Origin: Alopecurus myosuroides
Taxonomy: Eukaryota; Streptophyta; Magnoliopsida; Poales; Poaceae
DNA: 64,000 nt
Direction: 5' to 3'
NCBI GenBank assembly: GCA_028641055.1
Contig: CM054062.1
Coordinates: forward strand, 14,627,639 to 14,691,638
Shown: piece after piece, positions 45,121-57,020 of the stretch
How positions within the stretch are numbered: position 1 is the first letter of the stretch
Layout: the number at the start of each line of letters is the position of its first letter
The notes under the pieces: model-generated
Seen by the model: the letters and a program-made list of their open reading frames with translations, nothing else
What the model was told of the DNA's origin: nothing
Database searches by the model: none
Position numbers and translations under genes: made by a program

Positions 45121-45870
45121 CAAGGAGCTGCGCAAGCTCGAGAAGCGTTTCCTCGGCATGGAGCTACGCCACATTCCCCGTGGAGGCAACACTAAAGTTG
45201 GCGACATTCCCAAGCAAGCATCCAAGCGTGAAGCACAACGCCCAGGAGTCTTTGAGGAGCAGAGTAGCAAAACCTCCACGAAGCCTCCACCAAGCAGTGA
45301 CACGCCTCCAGAAGAAGAGCTCCCACCAGCACCTCCCATAGGCACCCCAACTATGGCCACCTTCAAGTCGTACTGCGGCAGCATTGGTACACAGATCTGC
45401 TTCGTCTCGGTCGCTCACCCACGCAGCAACGGTCAGGCCGAGCAGGCCAATGTTGAGGTCCTCAAGGGCCTCAAGACAAGAGCTTCAACAAACTAAAGGG
45501 TCACGACAAGAACATGATCGAGGAGCTACCCAACGTGTTGTGTTCCATTCGCACCATGCCTACCAAGCCAACCGGTGAGATGGTGTTCTTCCTCGTCTAC
45601 GGGGCTGAGGAGAATCCTCCCTTACGAAATCAAACATGGGTCCCCGCGGGTCCTAGCTTTTGACGAGGCTCGCCAAGGGAAAATCCACGCGGAGGAGCTG
45701 CTTCTCCTCGAGGAGGCGCGTAGCCAAGCCACTATATGTGCCGTCAACTACCAGAAAGGACTCCACCGCTATCACAGCCGCAATATTTGTTCGTGCTCTC
45801 TCGAGGTTGGTAACCTTGTGCTCCGTAGGATTCTCTCCAGGTAAGGGTTCCGTCAGTGTAAACCCAAGAG
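45121..45870 (+). pseudogene. Tat-type Ty3 pol (R), internally deleted integrase
   Basis: After the RNase H linker ('ELRKLEKRFLGMELRHIPR' and a Pro/Ser-rich stretch) the reading jumps at about 45350 into the last third of the integrase core: 'FKSYCGSIGTQICFVSVAHPRSNGQAEQANVEVLKGLKTR'. The zinc finger and the first two catalytic Asp are missing. The C-terminal part follows in two frames ('ELPNVLCSIRTMPTKPTGEM.FFLVYGAE', 'IKHGSPRVLAFDEARQ', 'LEVGNLVLRRIL'). Dead by deletion and frameshifts. Confidence 0.85.
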
Positions 45871-46381
45871 ACTGAGCTCTGCCTCGCGGACGTGCACCCG
45901 TGCACGCCACCTCACCAAGGTCCTTGGTGCCTGATCTCCTTGCATGAACATCGTGAGAAAATCTACGAGCGCACGCTCCCACACTTGCCTGTCACCTAGA
46001 TCTATTAGGAATAACCCGCTGTGAGTTGTTTGGGGTGTGGAGATGGAGAAACGGTGGCCAACAATGGTGGATAGTGGTGGTGTTGGCTGGTATTGTGGAA
46101 GCTGTAGGCATGGATCCGCGATGGTGGTGCTGGGTTGACGCCGGTCAGCGGGATCGATGGGCTTCGCACGCGTCAAGGGTACACCCTAATCACTAGGTTC
46201 ATTAGGGTTAATGTTAATATGTTTTGTCGGTAGATGCATGCTATTAGTGTATATTAGTGTAGATATATTTTGTTGGTTAGATGTATCGTATATTTTAATT
46301 TGTCGTTGTATTCTAGGTGGTCGTCATATTTACATACATCCGGTGTGTGGTATTTGATAATATAAAAAAAATATTTAGATA
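45871..46381. other. Unassigned spacer between Tat pol and MULE gene
   Basis: No convincing coding sequence. It is moderately GC-rich to about 46180, then AT-rich with 'attagtgtatattagtgtagat' repeats. It could hold the R 3' non-coding end and the MULE 5' region, but I see no LTR start, TIR or target duplication that marks the boundary. Confidence 0.5.
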
Positions 46382-47590
46382 ATGAAAGTGGTCGGTGTTG
46401 TTGTGTACTATGGCGTCGGTCTTGTCCGTGCAACTGATTCAGGGGTTGATCTGAATGGATTTGAAAATGTGGACATTCAGTTGACCGACACAGATAAAGT
46501 GAAAATAAGCGATGTGCAATATTTTTTTACGGTTAATTTTGGATTTGATTCAAATATCTGGACTGTTATTATTTGTTCGTTATGGACCAAATCTCGTACA
46601 GATATTTTCTGGGAATTGTTGCCACTAGATCGGACAAATCGGTGAGTGTCTTAGCTAGCATCATGCAAGCACCGAGGAAGTAAACCAGAAATCCTAGTGT
46701 TGTTTGTTCGAAGCAGAATATTTTGGAACAAAGTGGCGGTGGTTTTCAGCATGGCGAGAGTAGTCAGGCAACTAGTGCAGAAACTGTTGATCGGTTTGGC
46801 TCTGTGTCGGAAATTCATCATCATTATGAACCAACACTAAGTAAAAATTCAGCAGGAGTTGTTGTTGGGGAGGCCGATGGATATGAGTACGACAGAACAA
46901 TGCATGGAGTAATGTTGGAGGAAGACGAGGATGAACTTGCGGAAGATCATGATTCAGAGGGAGATGTTTCTGGTGACGATGATGGACAACATGGGGAAGA
47001 TGTGCCTATTCCTCAATCGTGGAATCAGGACAAGTCGAACATCATGACTGTGCACGATGACCATGAATCTTCCTGAGAGTATCACATGAATAATGTTGAA
47101 ATTGGGGCTGAGTACAACACGAAGTAACAACTAAGGGAAGAAGTGATTCAGTGGGCATTGTCGACACAAAGGGTTTTACACACATACGTATCAAATAGAT
47201 AATATTTGACTATGATCTGTGTTGACATTGGTTTTCCTATAAGGGTTCACGCTTACGTACCGAAGCATGGCGTGATATGGAAGGTGTCGCATGTTGTGTA
47301 TCATCCAAACCTAACTTCCACTCTCATTGCGCGTCACTTGTTCAGTGAGATAGTTGAGAAAAAAAGACATGGTAGCGAAGCACATCCAGAGAATGGTGAA
47401 GGCTAGATGAAGTACCGACATTAAGTACGGTAAGGTTAGATAGCTAAGCAGAGGGTTCTAGAGGAGGGTTTTGTGACTTTTTTGGACTCGTATGATAATG
47501 TTGCCCATCTTGTTAGCACATTTAAGGAGAGGAATCCCGACACAGATGCCACTATTTACAGAAGATAAATACGATTCCTCAGTATGCTAT
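46382..47590 (+). pseudogene. MULE (mudrA-like) transposase, N-terminal part
   Basis: Exon-like ORF from ATG 46382 ('MKVVGVVVYYGVGLVRATDSGVDL') ends at a donor-like site (CG/GTGAGT at about 46642). A second segment from about 46714 reads an acidic linker ('LEEDEDELAEDHDSEGDVSGDDD'). After stops at about 47074 and 47126 comes the MuDR DNA-binding region: 'QLREEVIQWALSTQRV', '.LTMICVDIGFPIRVHAYVPKHGVIWKVS', 'HPNLTSTLIARHLFSEIVEKK', then 'AKQRVLEEGFVTFLDSYDNVAHLVSTFKERNP'. The catalytic DDE core that should follow is absent; a copia fragment begins at about 47600. Several in-frame stops make it a pseudogene. Confidence 0.8.
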
Positions 47591-47596
47591 ATTTTA

Positions 47597-48712
47597 TCAA
47601 CTATTCTGACTGTCACAAAATAGGTTAATGCAAGTATCATCTCCACAAAGCTCAACAAATAGACCTTTCAACCAAACTGACTCTTTGCATGCTTCAGCAA
47701 TAGCCATATACTCAGCCTCAGTAGTAGATTGTGCAATAACACCCTGCAAGGTAGCCTTCCAGCTAACGGCACATCCACTAATTGTAAACACATAACCTGT
47801 GAGGGATCTCCTCTTATCCAAGTCAGCAGCATAATATGAATCCACATAGCCTGCGAGTCCCTCACCAGTCTTGCCAAACTTCAGGCAAGCTTTGGATGTG
47901 CCGAGAAGGTACCAGAAAATCCACTGAACAGCTTTCCAATGTTCTTTACCAGATTTAGCCATGTATCGACTGACCAAACTCATAGCATAAGATAAATCAG
48001 GCCGAGAACACACCATGGCATACATTAAGGAACCAACAGCACTAGCATAGGGAACTCGTGACATGTACTCAATATCTTTGTCACTAGTAGGACATTGCAA
48101 TGCTGACAACTTGAAGTGTGAAGCAATTGGAGTACTAACAGACTTTGCATCATGCATATTAAAACGATGAAGGACTTTCTTAATGTAATTCTCCTGACTA
48201 AGAAATACCAATCTAGATTTTCTGTCTCTTGAAATTTCCATACCTAGAATTTTCTTAGCAGGACCAAGATCCTTCATCTCAAACTCACTACTCAACTGTT
48301 TCTTTAATGTAGTGATTTCTTTCATGCTCTTGGCAGCAATTAACATATCATCAACATATAGCAGCAAGTATATAGGCGATTCATCAACAAATTTAATGTA
48401 CACACAGCTATCATATTTAGACCTCTTAAAGCCATGTGACATCATAAAAGAATCAAACCTTTTATACCATTGTCGAGGAGACTGTTTCAAACCGTAAAGA
48501 GACTTCTTTAGCTTGCACACGAAATCCCCTTTACCAGGCACTATGAACCCAACAGGTTGGTCCATGTATATCTCCTCCTCAAGTTCTCCATGCAAAAACG
48601 CAGTCTTCACATCTAACTGCTCAAGCTCAAGATCATGCATAGCAACAATACTAAAGAAAGTACGGATAGAACTATGCTTGTCAACAGGTGAGAACACATC
48701 ATTACAATCCAC
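47597..48712 (-). pseudogene. Ty1/copia reverse transcriptase and partial RNase H
   Basis: A 371-codon open frame on the minus strand. 'FSPVDKHSSIRTFFSIVAMHDLELEQLDVKTAFLHGELEEEIYMDQP' and 'SLYGLKQSPRQWYKRFDSFM' are hallmark copia RT motifs; 'LLLYVDDMLIAAKS' (about 48345-48368) is the catalytic box. RNase H follows ('WKATLQGVIAQSTTEAEYMAIAEACKESVWL') and is cut right after 'INLFCDSQ' near 47604, so the last third of RNase H and the 3' LTR are missing. This RT stretch is uninterrupted. Upstream parts are in other frames at 48713-49253. Confidence 0.92.
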
Positions 48713-49253
48713 TCATGGAATCTGGCTGAAACATTTTGCTACTAACCTTGCCTTAAACCTTGGAGGCTCACTTGGAGATAAACCCTCCTTTCTCTTGAAG
48801 ATCCACTTATAGCGTACGGTCTTCTTTTGTTTAGGCAAGCGCACGACATCCCACGTGTCATTTTTCTCAAGTGATTGCATCTCCTCGTGCATTGCACCAA
48901 TTCACTTGTCATGATCAACCGAAGCAATAGCTTCATTATATGTAGCATGTTCAACATCATTCTCCACCTGTTCTGCACAACTTAGAGCAAAATAAACAAC
49001 ATCACATTCCTCAATTAAACGAGTACGAGGTCCTTTATTCCTCTTCTCTCCGCGCTCTGCAATAGACAAATTTTCTTGCTGCACAATAGGAGGTGAGGGT
49101 GGCACAATATCCTCCCATCAATTTCAGTTTCCTCCTCATCTAGGTGTTCAAGCTCCACCTGCAAACGAACTCGTGGTTCGTCCTCATCAGAAGAATCTGG
49201 CACAACATCAGTCGACAAACTGTCCTCATACATAACAGATTCGTTGCGCCTAC
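48713..49253 (-). pseudogene. Copia pol upstream segment (IN-RT linker and RT start), frameshifted
   Basis: Broken minus-strand frames upstream of the copia RT. They contain the acidic linker ('DVVPDSSDEDEPRVRLQVELEHLDEEETEI') and the start of the RT family ('AIASVDHDK', '..KNDTWDVVRLPKQKKTVRYKWIFK'-like sequence split over frames at 48742-48978). At least two frameshifts or stops. Integrase and gag are not present, and the right edge is near 49253, so both ends of this copia insert are truncated and no LTR is visible. Confidence 0.75.
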
Positions 49254-49325
49254 GGCTCCACTCGTCAGAATTTCGGCCTTTATCAGTATATACGAATACG
49301 AATTTGGATCACACCAAAATAACAG

Positions 49326-49434
49326 TGAGAACTATGTTTTAGTTTTGTTCGTGTGAGAACTATGTTTAATTTGTACGTGTCATAACTATGTTTTAATTTA
49401 TACGTATGAGAACTATGTTTTAATTTGTATGGAT
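49326..49434. repeat. Four-copy minisatellite, 26-28 bp unit
   Basis: The unit 'gagaactatgttttaatttg' plus 'tacgtat'-like text is repeated four times with small changes (starts near 49326, 49354, 49380 and 49407). AT-rich, no ORF. It lies between the copia fragment and the plant mobile domain. Confidence 0.8.
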
Positions 49435-49598
49435 GGCTTCCCATGCATTTCTTATTGAGGCGATCCATGGAAAACATCCCGCTAGGATTTTTTAGAATGG
49501 TAAAGTCCCACATTTATTGCAGACATGGGTCCAGCTAATAACTGGATGATACATCCTGATTGGGTTGATCGGCACGTATAAGGGAATGATTATATTTT

Positions 49599-50690
49599 TT
49601 GTTATCTTCTAGCGGACAACGACTAAATTATGATCCATTATTTTCATGTAGGTTGACTTGGGCTGGTCTGTTATCTATCGCGCGACTGGTTGAGGTTACT
49701 CATCGGGAGTGGGTACATATTCTACCAGAGGAGGTCGGTGCACCATATCATGATAAAGAGATTTCTGCTTCCAGACGTGTAGGCACAGACAGGTCACTTG
49801 TCAGCTGCTTAGTCGACCGATTGAGGCCCAAAGCCCACACTTTTCACTTCCCGTACGGGGAGATGTCTCCTACTCTTCAGGATGTGTCATATTTGTTGGG
49901 TCTCCCACTGGCAGGCGCGCCCATTGGTCCTTTAGATGCTCCACATAATTGACTTGACCTAATGCGGGCATGTTTCGCAGGTGTGCATCCATAAAACTCA
50001 TACTTGCAACTCGGGAAACACGGTCCGCGGGTATCATGGTTGCTCAACTATCAGGTATGATTGTTATAATTTGTAGGTTTTATTTTTGCTAGCAGTTGAA
50101 CCGGTACATAGTGAGTTTATTTTCTATGTTCAATGCAGATTGGTGTTTTTAGGATACCCTGATGTCGCCTTGAGTGGATCGCATATTACTAGATGACTGG
50201 AGGCATATCTGATATGGTTGTTCGGCAAGGTGATGTTCATTGAAACTCATAGACACTATTAGTGCATGCTTCATCGGTATGGCGAGAGAGATTGCAGAGG
50301 CACAAAAACCTACATATATAGTGTCACAGAGTCTGGGGTCTGTTGACTTAGCCGGTACGTACCAAGCTATGTGCACCACTTGCAACAAGGAGAATGAAGC
50401 TTCGGTACTTGGGTGTCCACTGTTGCTGCATCTATGATCCTGGGAGAGGCTCCCTATCGGTAGATCTGATGTTGACGCCCAGACTCCCTGGCAGGTCAGA
50501 CTCATTGATGCTAACGATGTCGATTTGCCTACGTTGGTAGTGTGTGGGCGCGTAGAGAGGTAAACTTGTATAACGTTAAAAAAATTCACATGTTATCAAA
50601 AAGTTTATTTCGTTCAACTAACTAGATTGTCAATTTGCAGAGACGGTATGTGGGCGAGCAGGTGAAAAACTTCTACAAGTCGCTCACGAT
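49599..50690 (+). pseudogene. Plant mobile domain (PMD) segment of the MULE gene
   Basis: 49653-49952 reads 'LTWAGLLSIARLVEVTHREWV', 'DRSLVSCLVDRLRPKAHTFHFPYGEMSPTLQDVSYLLGLPLAGAPIG', the signature of the aminotransferase-like plant mobile domain. Degraded continuation: 'SWLLNYQ' (about 50034), intron-like AT stretch, then the 'MAREIAEAQKPTYIV' region (50280) and 'WERLPIGRSDVDAQTPWQVRLIDANDVDLPTLVV'. Stops at 49950, 50207 and 50436 break it. In grasses this domain is often fused to MULE transposases, which fits its place downstream of the mudrA-like part. Cut at 50726 by the CACTA element. Confidence 0.75.
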
Positions 50691-50726
50691 GTAGTTTGAT
50701 CAATTACAGGACCATCAGGTTATATG

Positions 50727-50960
50727 CACTAGTGGAAAACGGGGCTTTTACCCACCCGCGACTACCTCTTTCGCCCCGGATCAGCCACCACCCGGTGCAA
50801 AAGACTGCAGCGGTGGGGCTGGGGCGAGCAGGGCGCGTGGTGTTGGGCTTATTTGCCACGGTTGGTGGCACCAACCGGGGCTAAAGGCCCTCGGCAAGCA
50901 GGGCTCGTGCAGGCGCGTGCTGTGGGGGGCCTTTTGCCCCGGTTGGAGCCACCAACTGGG
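50727..50960 (+). repeat. CACTA terminal and subterminal repeats
   Basis: Terminal CACTAGTGGAAAACGGGGC, then C/G-rich repeats related to 'gccccggttggtgccaccaa' in both orientations. Such arrays bind the element-encoded proteins in En/Spm elements. A TATA-like 'ctatatataaacc' at 50977-50989 follows and may drive the transposase gene. Confidence 0.75.
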
Positions 50961-51325
50961 GAAAATGACACCCCCACTATATATAAACCCTGTCAGCCCT
51001 CTCTTCTCCTCATGCCACTCACTTAGGAGATGTCACTCACTTTGGAGGACATATTTCTAGTTTTGTGGTGCGTGCTCACTTTTTTTCACTCCTATGCACA
51101 AGAGATGTTTGATGAAATGCCCGGGAGAAGAACGTCATATCAGCTCGCAGAAAACAAGAACGATTCAATTTGTCCAAGCCACAATTAATTAAATAAGCTT
51201 TCTCGTCCTTCTTTCCTCCTCGGTCGAGGTACCAACTTTAACCTTTCATCTGTCGATGTAACATTGGTCATTTCTCTATTCATGGTGTTCTGTAATAGTT
51301 CTTAATTAATAATCATATAATGCAG

Positions 51326-53656
51326 ATGAACCGGCAATGGATGTACGCTGACCGACGCTCTGCCGCGTTCATGAAAGGCGTGGGTTATTTTCTCGAGGTG
51401 GCCCAGGAAAACGAGCGGAATAATTTTATCTGTTGTCCATGTGCTGTATGTCGGAATCAGAAGGAACACTCTTCTCACAGAGTCATCCACTTCCACTTGT
51501 TTCAATCCGGTTTCATGCTCGGCTATAATTGTTGGACCAAGCACGGAGAAAGAGGGGTTATGATGGAAGACAACGAAGAAGAAGAGAATGATGACAACTA
51601 TCATGACATGTTCCCTAAATACGGTGTCGGTACTGGAATGGAAGATAACAATGAAGTGCAATCAGAGTTGCAGGCACCAGATGAGCCCATCGATGATCTT
51701 GGCCAGGCTATTACGGATGCAAAGACGGAAATCGATATTGAAAAGGTGAGGGTGAAGTTCGACCAGATGTTAAAGGATCACAAAACAAAGTTGTATCCAA
51801 CTTGCGAAGACGGGTAGAAAAAGCTGGGCAGCACACTGGAATTGCTCCAATGGAAGGCCGAGAACGGTGTGACTGACAGCGGATTTACAAAGTTACTGCA
51901 AATAGTGAAGAAGCAGCTTCCTAAAAACAATGAATTGCCCGACAGTACATACCAAGCAAAGAAGCTTGTATGCCCCTAGGATTAGACGTGGAGAAGATAC
52001 ATGCCTGCATTAATGACTGCATCCTCTACCGCGGTGAGAAGTACGAGAATTTGGAACAATGCCCGGTATGCACTACATTGCGGTATAAGATCAGACCAGA
52101 TGACCCTGGCGATGTTGAGGGTGAGCGACCCAGGAAGAGGGTTCCTGCAAAGGTGATGTGGTATGCTCCTATAATACCACGGTTGAAACGTTTGTTCAGA
52201 AACAAAGAGCATGCCAAACTTTTGCGATGGCACATGGAAGATCGTAAGAAAGATGAGATGTTGAGACACCCCGCTGATGGATCGCAGTGGAGAAAAATCG
52301 AGAGAAAGTTCCCGCGCTTTGCAGGTGAGGCAAGGAACTTATGGTTTGGTCTAAGTACAGATGGATTTAATCCATTTAGTGAGCAGAGCATCAACCATAG
52401 CACCTGGCATGTAACTCTATGTATCTATAACCTTCCTCCTTGGTTGTGCATGAAGTGGAAGTTCATTATGATGCCAATGTTGATCCAAGGCCCAAGACAA
52501 CCGGGCAACAACATTGATGTGTACCTAAGGCCATTAGTCGATGAACTTTTACAGTTGTGGCGTGAATAAGGTGTACCTGTGTGGGACGAGCACGTACAAA
52601 AAGAATTTAACCTATGAGCGTTGTTGTTCGTAACCATCAACGATTGGCCTGCTCTTAGTAACATTTCTGGACATACAAACAAGGGATAGAATGCATGCAC
52701 ACATTGTTTAGATGAAAGTGTATATCTGGATAAAAGTAAGAAGGTTGTGTACCTCGGGTATCGTCGTTTTCTTCCGCGCAAGCACCCCTTAAGAAAAGCT
52801 GGCAAACATTTCAATGGTGAGGCAGATACCCGGGAGACGCCAATCCTTCGATCTGGTGATGACGTATTTGATATGGTGAAGGATTTGAAAGTAATATTTG
52901 GAAAGGGTCCGGGCAGACAAATTGTTCCGAATGACGCTGACGGACACACACCCATGTGGAAGAAGCAATCTATATTTTGGGAACTACCCTATTGGAAAAT
53001 CCTAGATGTCCGCTCTGCGATCGACGTGATGCACCTGACGAAGAATCTCTGCGTGAATCTGCTAGGCTTCTTTGGCTTGTATGGGAAGTCAAAAGATACA
53101 TCTGAAGCACAGCAGGACCAGCAACACACGAAAGGACGAGACGGCAAGAATCCTGAGCGGTTTCAAGGTGGTCCTGCCAGCTACGCTCTTACCAAGGAAG
53201 AGAAGGAAATATTTTTTGAAGCACTAAATAGTATCAAGGTCCCGTCTGGCTTCTCGTCGAATATAAAGGGTATAATAAATGTGGCGGAGAAAAAATTTCA
53301 AAACCTGAAGTCTCATGACTGCCACGTGTTGATGACACACTTGCTTCCGATTGCGTTGAGGGGGATTCTACCAGAAAATGTTCGACTACCCATTGTGAAG
53401 TTATGCACATTCCTCAATGCAATTTCTCAGAAGGTAATCAATCCAGAAAGTCTATCAGCGTTACAGACAGATGTGGTCCAATGTCTTGTCCGCTTCGAGT
53501 TGGTGTACCCACCATCCTTTTTCAATATTATGGCACACCTCCTTGTCCACCTAGTCAAAGAGATTACCATTCTCGGTCCTGTGTTTCTACACAATATGTT
53601 CCCCTTTGAGAGGTTCAAGGGAGTCTTAAAGAAATATGTTCACAACCGTGCTAGGC
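51326..53656 (+). pseudogene. CACTA TNP2-like transposase, frameshifted and truncated
   Basis: ATG 51326 opens the transposase-associated domain ('RQWMYADRRSAAFMKGV', 'CCPCAVCRN', 'HLFQSGFMLGYNCWTKHGE'). A stop at 51815 lies within the linker. A one-base loss near 51973 moves the frame. Transposase_21-type core follows: 'HACINDCILYRG', 'CPVCTTLRYKI', 'KRVPAKVMWYAPIIPRLKRLF', 'WFGLSTDGFNPF', 'NNIDVYLRPLVDELLQLW'. Three in-frame stops come between 52567 and 52690. 52747-53656 holds 'DVMHLTKNLCVNLLGFF' and the DUF4218-type tail ('PESLSALQTDVVQCLVRFELVYPPSFFNIM.HLLVHLV'). It ends in mid-domain at 'HNRARL', where the T2 LTR begins. A pseudogene. Confidence 0.9.
53652..53656 (+). repeat. Presumed left target-site duplication of T2 (TAGGC)
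   Basis: The five bases before the T2 LTR. The right copy would lie beyond the window, so it cannot be confirmed. Confidence 0.5.
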
Positions 53657-54135
53657 TGTCGCACCCTGGCTTCTAAGGGATACTCATCGTACGAACTGGA
53701 TAGCAGGTGCTTGGATTATGGGGCATAACTGCTCCCACGTCCCAGCTTCCTGGTAGGCCTGCGCTTATGCGCGACAACACAAGCCCTGCTATTCCACCGT
53801 CGATGTAAACTATCCACTAGAAGTCATAGGCACTACTGTCGACGTACTTCATATCAATCACGCATGGTACGTCAACAGCTTTGAACGAATGATGATCACA
53901 ACTTATCTCTAAGACACAAAAGATTGAAATAAGGTTGCAAATGGCCTTCACTAAGGCAGAGATAGCAAATACAATCATCCGGAGGACACATGTCCCAACA
54001 TAACATTCATTACATCAGCGGAAGCAATCAAAGGTGTCTGAGTACAGACAAATCCAACAGGCTTAAGAAGCCGGAGAAAATAAAGAAGACGAAGCCCATC
54101 CACGCAGGTCCTGGATCCAGCCCTGGTCCAGCTAA

Positions 54136-54206
54136 CTACTCGTCTGCAGTCTCGTCAAACTCCACGAAGTAGCCATCCTGGTGGTCATCGTAGCCGTAGT
54201 CGTAGT
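54136..54206 (-). other. Candidate LTR exon 3 of T2
   Basis: Acceptor-like 'tttacgcag' precedes 71 nt that read, in the phase of exon 2, DYDYGYDDHQDGYFVEFDET and then A-D-E and a stop (54138-54136). Counterpart of 19685-19749 in T1; the C-terminal tail (Y-Y/F-V-E-Y/F-D-E-x-A-D-E) is conserved. Confidence 0.5.
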
Positions 54207-55431
54207 CTGCGTAAACCACAGCCCCAACGGGGTCAGTACATCCAAGTACTGGCAAGCAAGACTCACATTTCACCAAAGTATAGCCCGTCAACACAAGCAC
54301 AGATGACTTGGTTCAGCGGAAAGAAGGGGATATATAAGATGCTGCAACTGGCTGCACTAACCAACTACAGAGATTCTATCACTTCCAACTATCAGAAAGG
54401 GGATAAGATCGAGGGTTGTAACCAACTGAAAGATAACATCAAACAAACCCATCCTGGAACTCGCCCCTTATCCAAAGAAGCAATCCGAGGATAACTCACA
54501 CAGTTGGATTAGGATGAAACAAATTATTGTGACAATAATCCTATTACTAGTCAAATTGTAATCATGGGGTGTGAGATTGTGTATCATTAGGTTTAAGTTG
54601 TCCTGAGTACTTGTTAGCCAGTACTTTCACCAAGTAATCCATAACCGCGGAAAACACGGCTTCTCGAGAAGATTATCCGTGCAGGGTTGCACCAATTTGG
54701 CCGTACACGTATGAATAACCCGCCAGATGGGATGCCTCCCACCAAGCGGGGCACTCAACACAACTCAACTCTTCTCCGCATCAAGCCCAAAGCACCTTGG
54801 GCGCACGGTAATCAAGCCCCGAAGAAAAGGGACCCTCATAGCACTCTAAGACCGTGTCCCCCTATATGCCGACTACAAAAGTTCCACCCTGCGCTGGGCT
54901 CGCAAAAACATGCATGCGGCAAATAGAAAGCACGAACTAAATGAGATGATTTGGACGAGATGCGAATCGAATCAAATTGAGGGGGGCGCCCATACTCGCT
55001 TCCCACATGCGGGTAGTGCGCTCATCATGGATCAGTAGACAAGACCCTTTTCCTATTAGGGTCGACACTAGCAGGCCTCAAAACCACACAGGGCCTCCTG
55101 CCGGTGCCTTATCATCAAATTATTATTAACAATAATAACATTAGCATGATTGATTGATTGATTAAACATCGAGCCCCCAGAACATAATGAAATATAGTAA
55201 CTGAAAGTAACGGGTAACAGACTCGAGCAAACAACCTAAGCATGCTAGTAAGACACTGGCTCAATCAATAGGGTCGTAGGAGGGGTGGTGAGGCAATATC
55301 AGGGTTAAAGGATTCATGTGATAGGTTCGTAACAGAAACAACTACCACTAAGGCTAGCAAGAATAGACAACGGAAAGTATCGGTAACCAGGGTTGAAAGG
55401 AACACAATGGTTCATGTGAGTGATAACTTGC

Positions 55432-55509
55432 CTGCAAACTCAACAGCCGGGTACTGAGCTAGATCCTCAGAAGGGGTGCTGTAAAGGTCGTCTGCCTCAA
55501 CGTCGTCGT
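55432..55509 (-). other. Candidate LTR exon 2 of T2
   Basis: 78 nt between a pyrimidine tract with 'cgaatag' and CAG/GCAAGT. Reads DDVEADDLYSTPSEDLAQYP and on to 'EFA'. Same length, borders and phase as 18394-18471 in T1. Confidence 0.5.
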
Positions 55510-56732
55510 CTATTCGAGAAGAAGCAAACAAACAAAACAGGAATGTAAACAATCATTGCCATGGCATTGTGCACAATCAATATGATGCATGACAAGTTAA
55601 TGGTTGCATCAAAATAAACTGACTAACATGATAGCACAAATTAAATGGACCCATATGCAAGGGTTGCATATGGAAAGATCCATTGAAAATAAGTGGAAAC
55701 AAATGATTTACAATTATTTATTATGTGATAGTTGTTATCATGATGCATGCATGATGATGATGACAAGATATCAACAGATAACAATAAATAACAATGATAG
55801 ATGCAAAGGAAAAGGAAATAAAACAAGTTTAGAACTTATTTATTAAGTTTGGAAAATTTTGGTTACTTAAACATGCCACACATACCATTATTGTTTTCAC
55901 CAAATTATAGTGTGCAACACAATTAACAAAATTTATATTTGAAAAGAACATCAAATTTTAGTTGGATTACATGTTTCACATTTTGAAATTTGAATTAGGA
56001 TGAATTTATTATGAATTAAACAATATTAAACAAGTTTTAATTGAATTTAAAACAAGCTTAAATATTGTTTGAATTTTATTTGTTCAAATCATAATTTCAA
56101 ATTCACATTTGAAAAGTTCACACTTTGATGGTTTGAAAACATATTTTGCATGTCCAAAAATATTTTATATTAAGCAAGTTATGATTTTATCAAATTTTAA
56201 TTGAATTAAACAAGTATTAAATTATTTAGGCAATTTAAATTATTCAAACAAGGAAACAAAATTTATATTTGAATAGGATATTCAAAAAGATGTGAAAAAC
56301 ATAGTTTATTTGACTTATTTGGAATTAATATGAATTATTTATGAATTATTGCAAATTACATTTGAATTATTCAAATTTGAATTTTAAATGTATTTTGAAA
56401 ACTCAAAACAGAACACAAATAGGTTAGTTGGAAAGATTATGAAATTTGGAGCAATAAACATATACAAGTTTTATTTATTAGACTTATGGTTTAAAAGTTA
56501 TTGATTTTTAAAGTTTATTGCTTTATTCTGTTATTTAAAATGATTTTGGATTAACAGAAACTTGCAGAGGCATTTGGTACCGCACGGGTAGCTAGCCACA
56601 GACGCTGACCCGTGGGCCATAGCCAGCGTGGCAGAAGGAACGCTTGCGTGGCCGTGGCTGTCACTGCAGCGTGGGCCACGCCTGTCAGCCCTACAACGAA
56701 AAAAAGGTGTGGGGAATTAATCCCGCGAGGCC

Positions 56733-56781
56733 GCGATTCGAACCCGCGACCCCTCGCTCGCAAGTGTTAGACTCAACCAGT
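56733..56781 (-). other. tRNA-like module in T2 LTR
   Basis: The minus strand reads ACTGGTTGAGTCTAAC (D-arm/A-box-like), then about 20 nt, then GGGTTCGAATCG, an exact B-box core (GGTTCGAATC). The corresponding place in the T1 LTRs carries a similar module. An acceptor stem for a working tRNA was not found. Confidence 0.5.
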
Positions 56782-57020
56782 ACGGTGAGTGAGCGTCGCT
56801 TGTCAGGTACAGAAGCGCGGGGAGGTTAAGGTTTCAGTGGAGGATCTGAAACTCTGACGACCAAACGCTTCCGCGGCTGACAGAGGAGCGCGGCTAAACG
56901 GCGGCGAGCTAGCACGCCGTGCTGCTGCGGTGGTTGCTGGAGGTGTGCAGATCGTGCAAGGGTGCGGTGCAGATACGTGAGCAAGCAGAGGGAGAGGGAA
57001 AGGGGCGCACGGTGGCTCAC

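Larger units (their letters stand above)
50727..53656 (+). mobile_element. CACTA (En/Spm) DNA transposon, left part
   Basis: Begins CACTAGTGGAAAACGGGGC, a CACTA-type terminal inverted repeat, preceded by a candidate 3-bp target 'ATG' (50724-50726). Subterminal repeats follow, including a self-complementary stretch 'ggttggtggcaccaaccggg' near 50861 and its variants at 50817 and 50941. A TNP2-type transposase gene starts at 51326. The element is interrupted at 53656 by T2; the rest, including the right end, is beyond the window. Confidence 0.88.

Noticed and set aside
47597..48712. A functional copia pol
   Set aside because: The RT frame is open, but the RNase H is cut, upstream frames are broken, and no integrase, gag or LTR is present.
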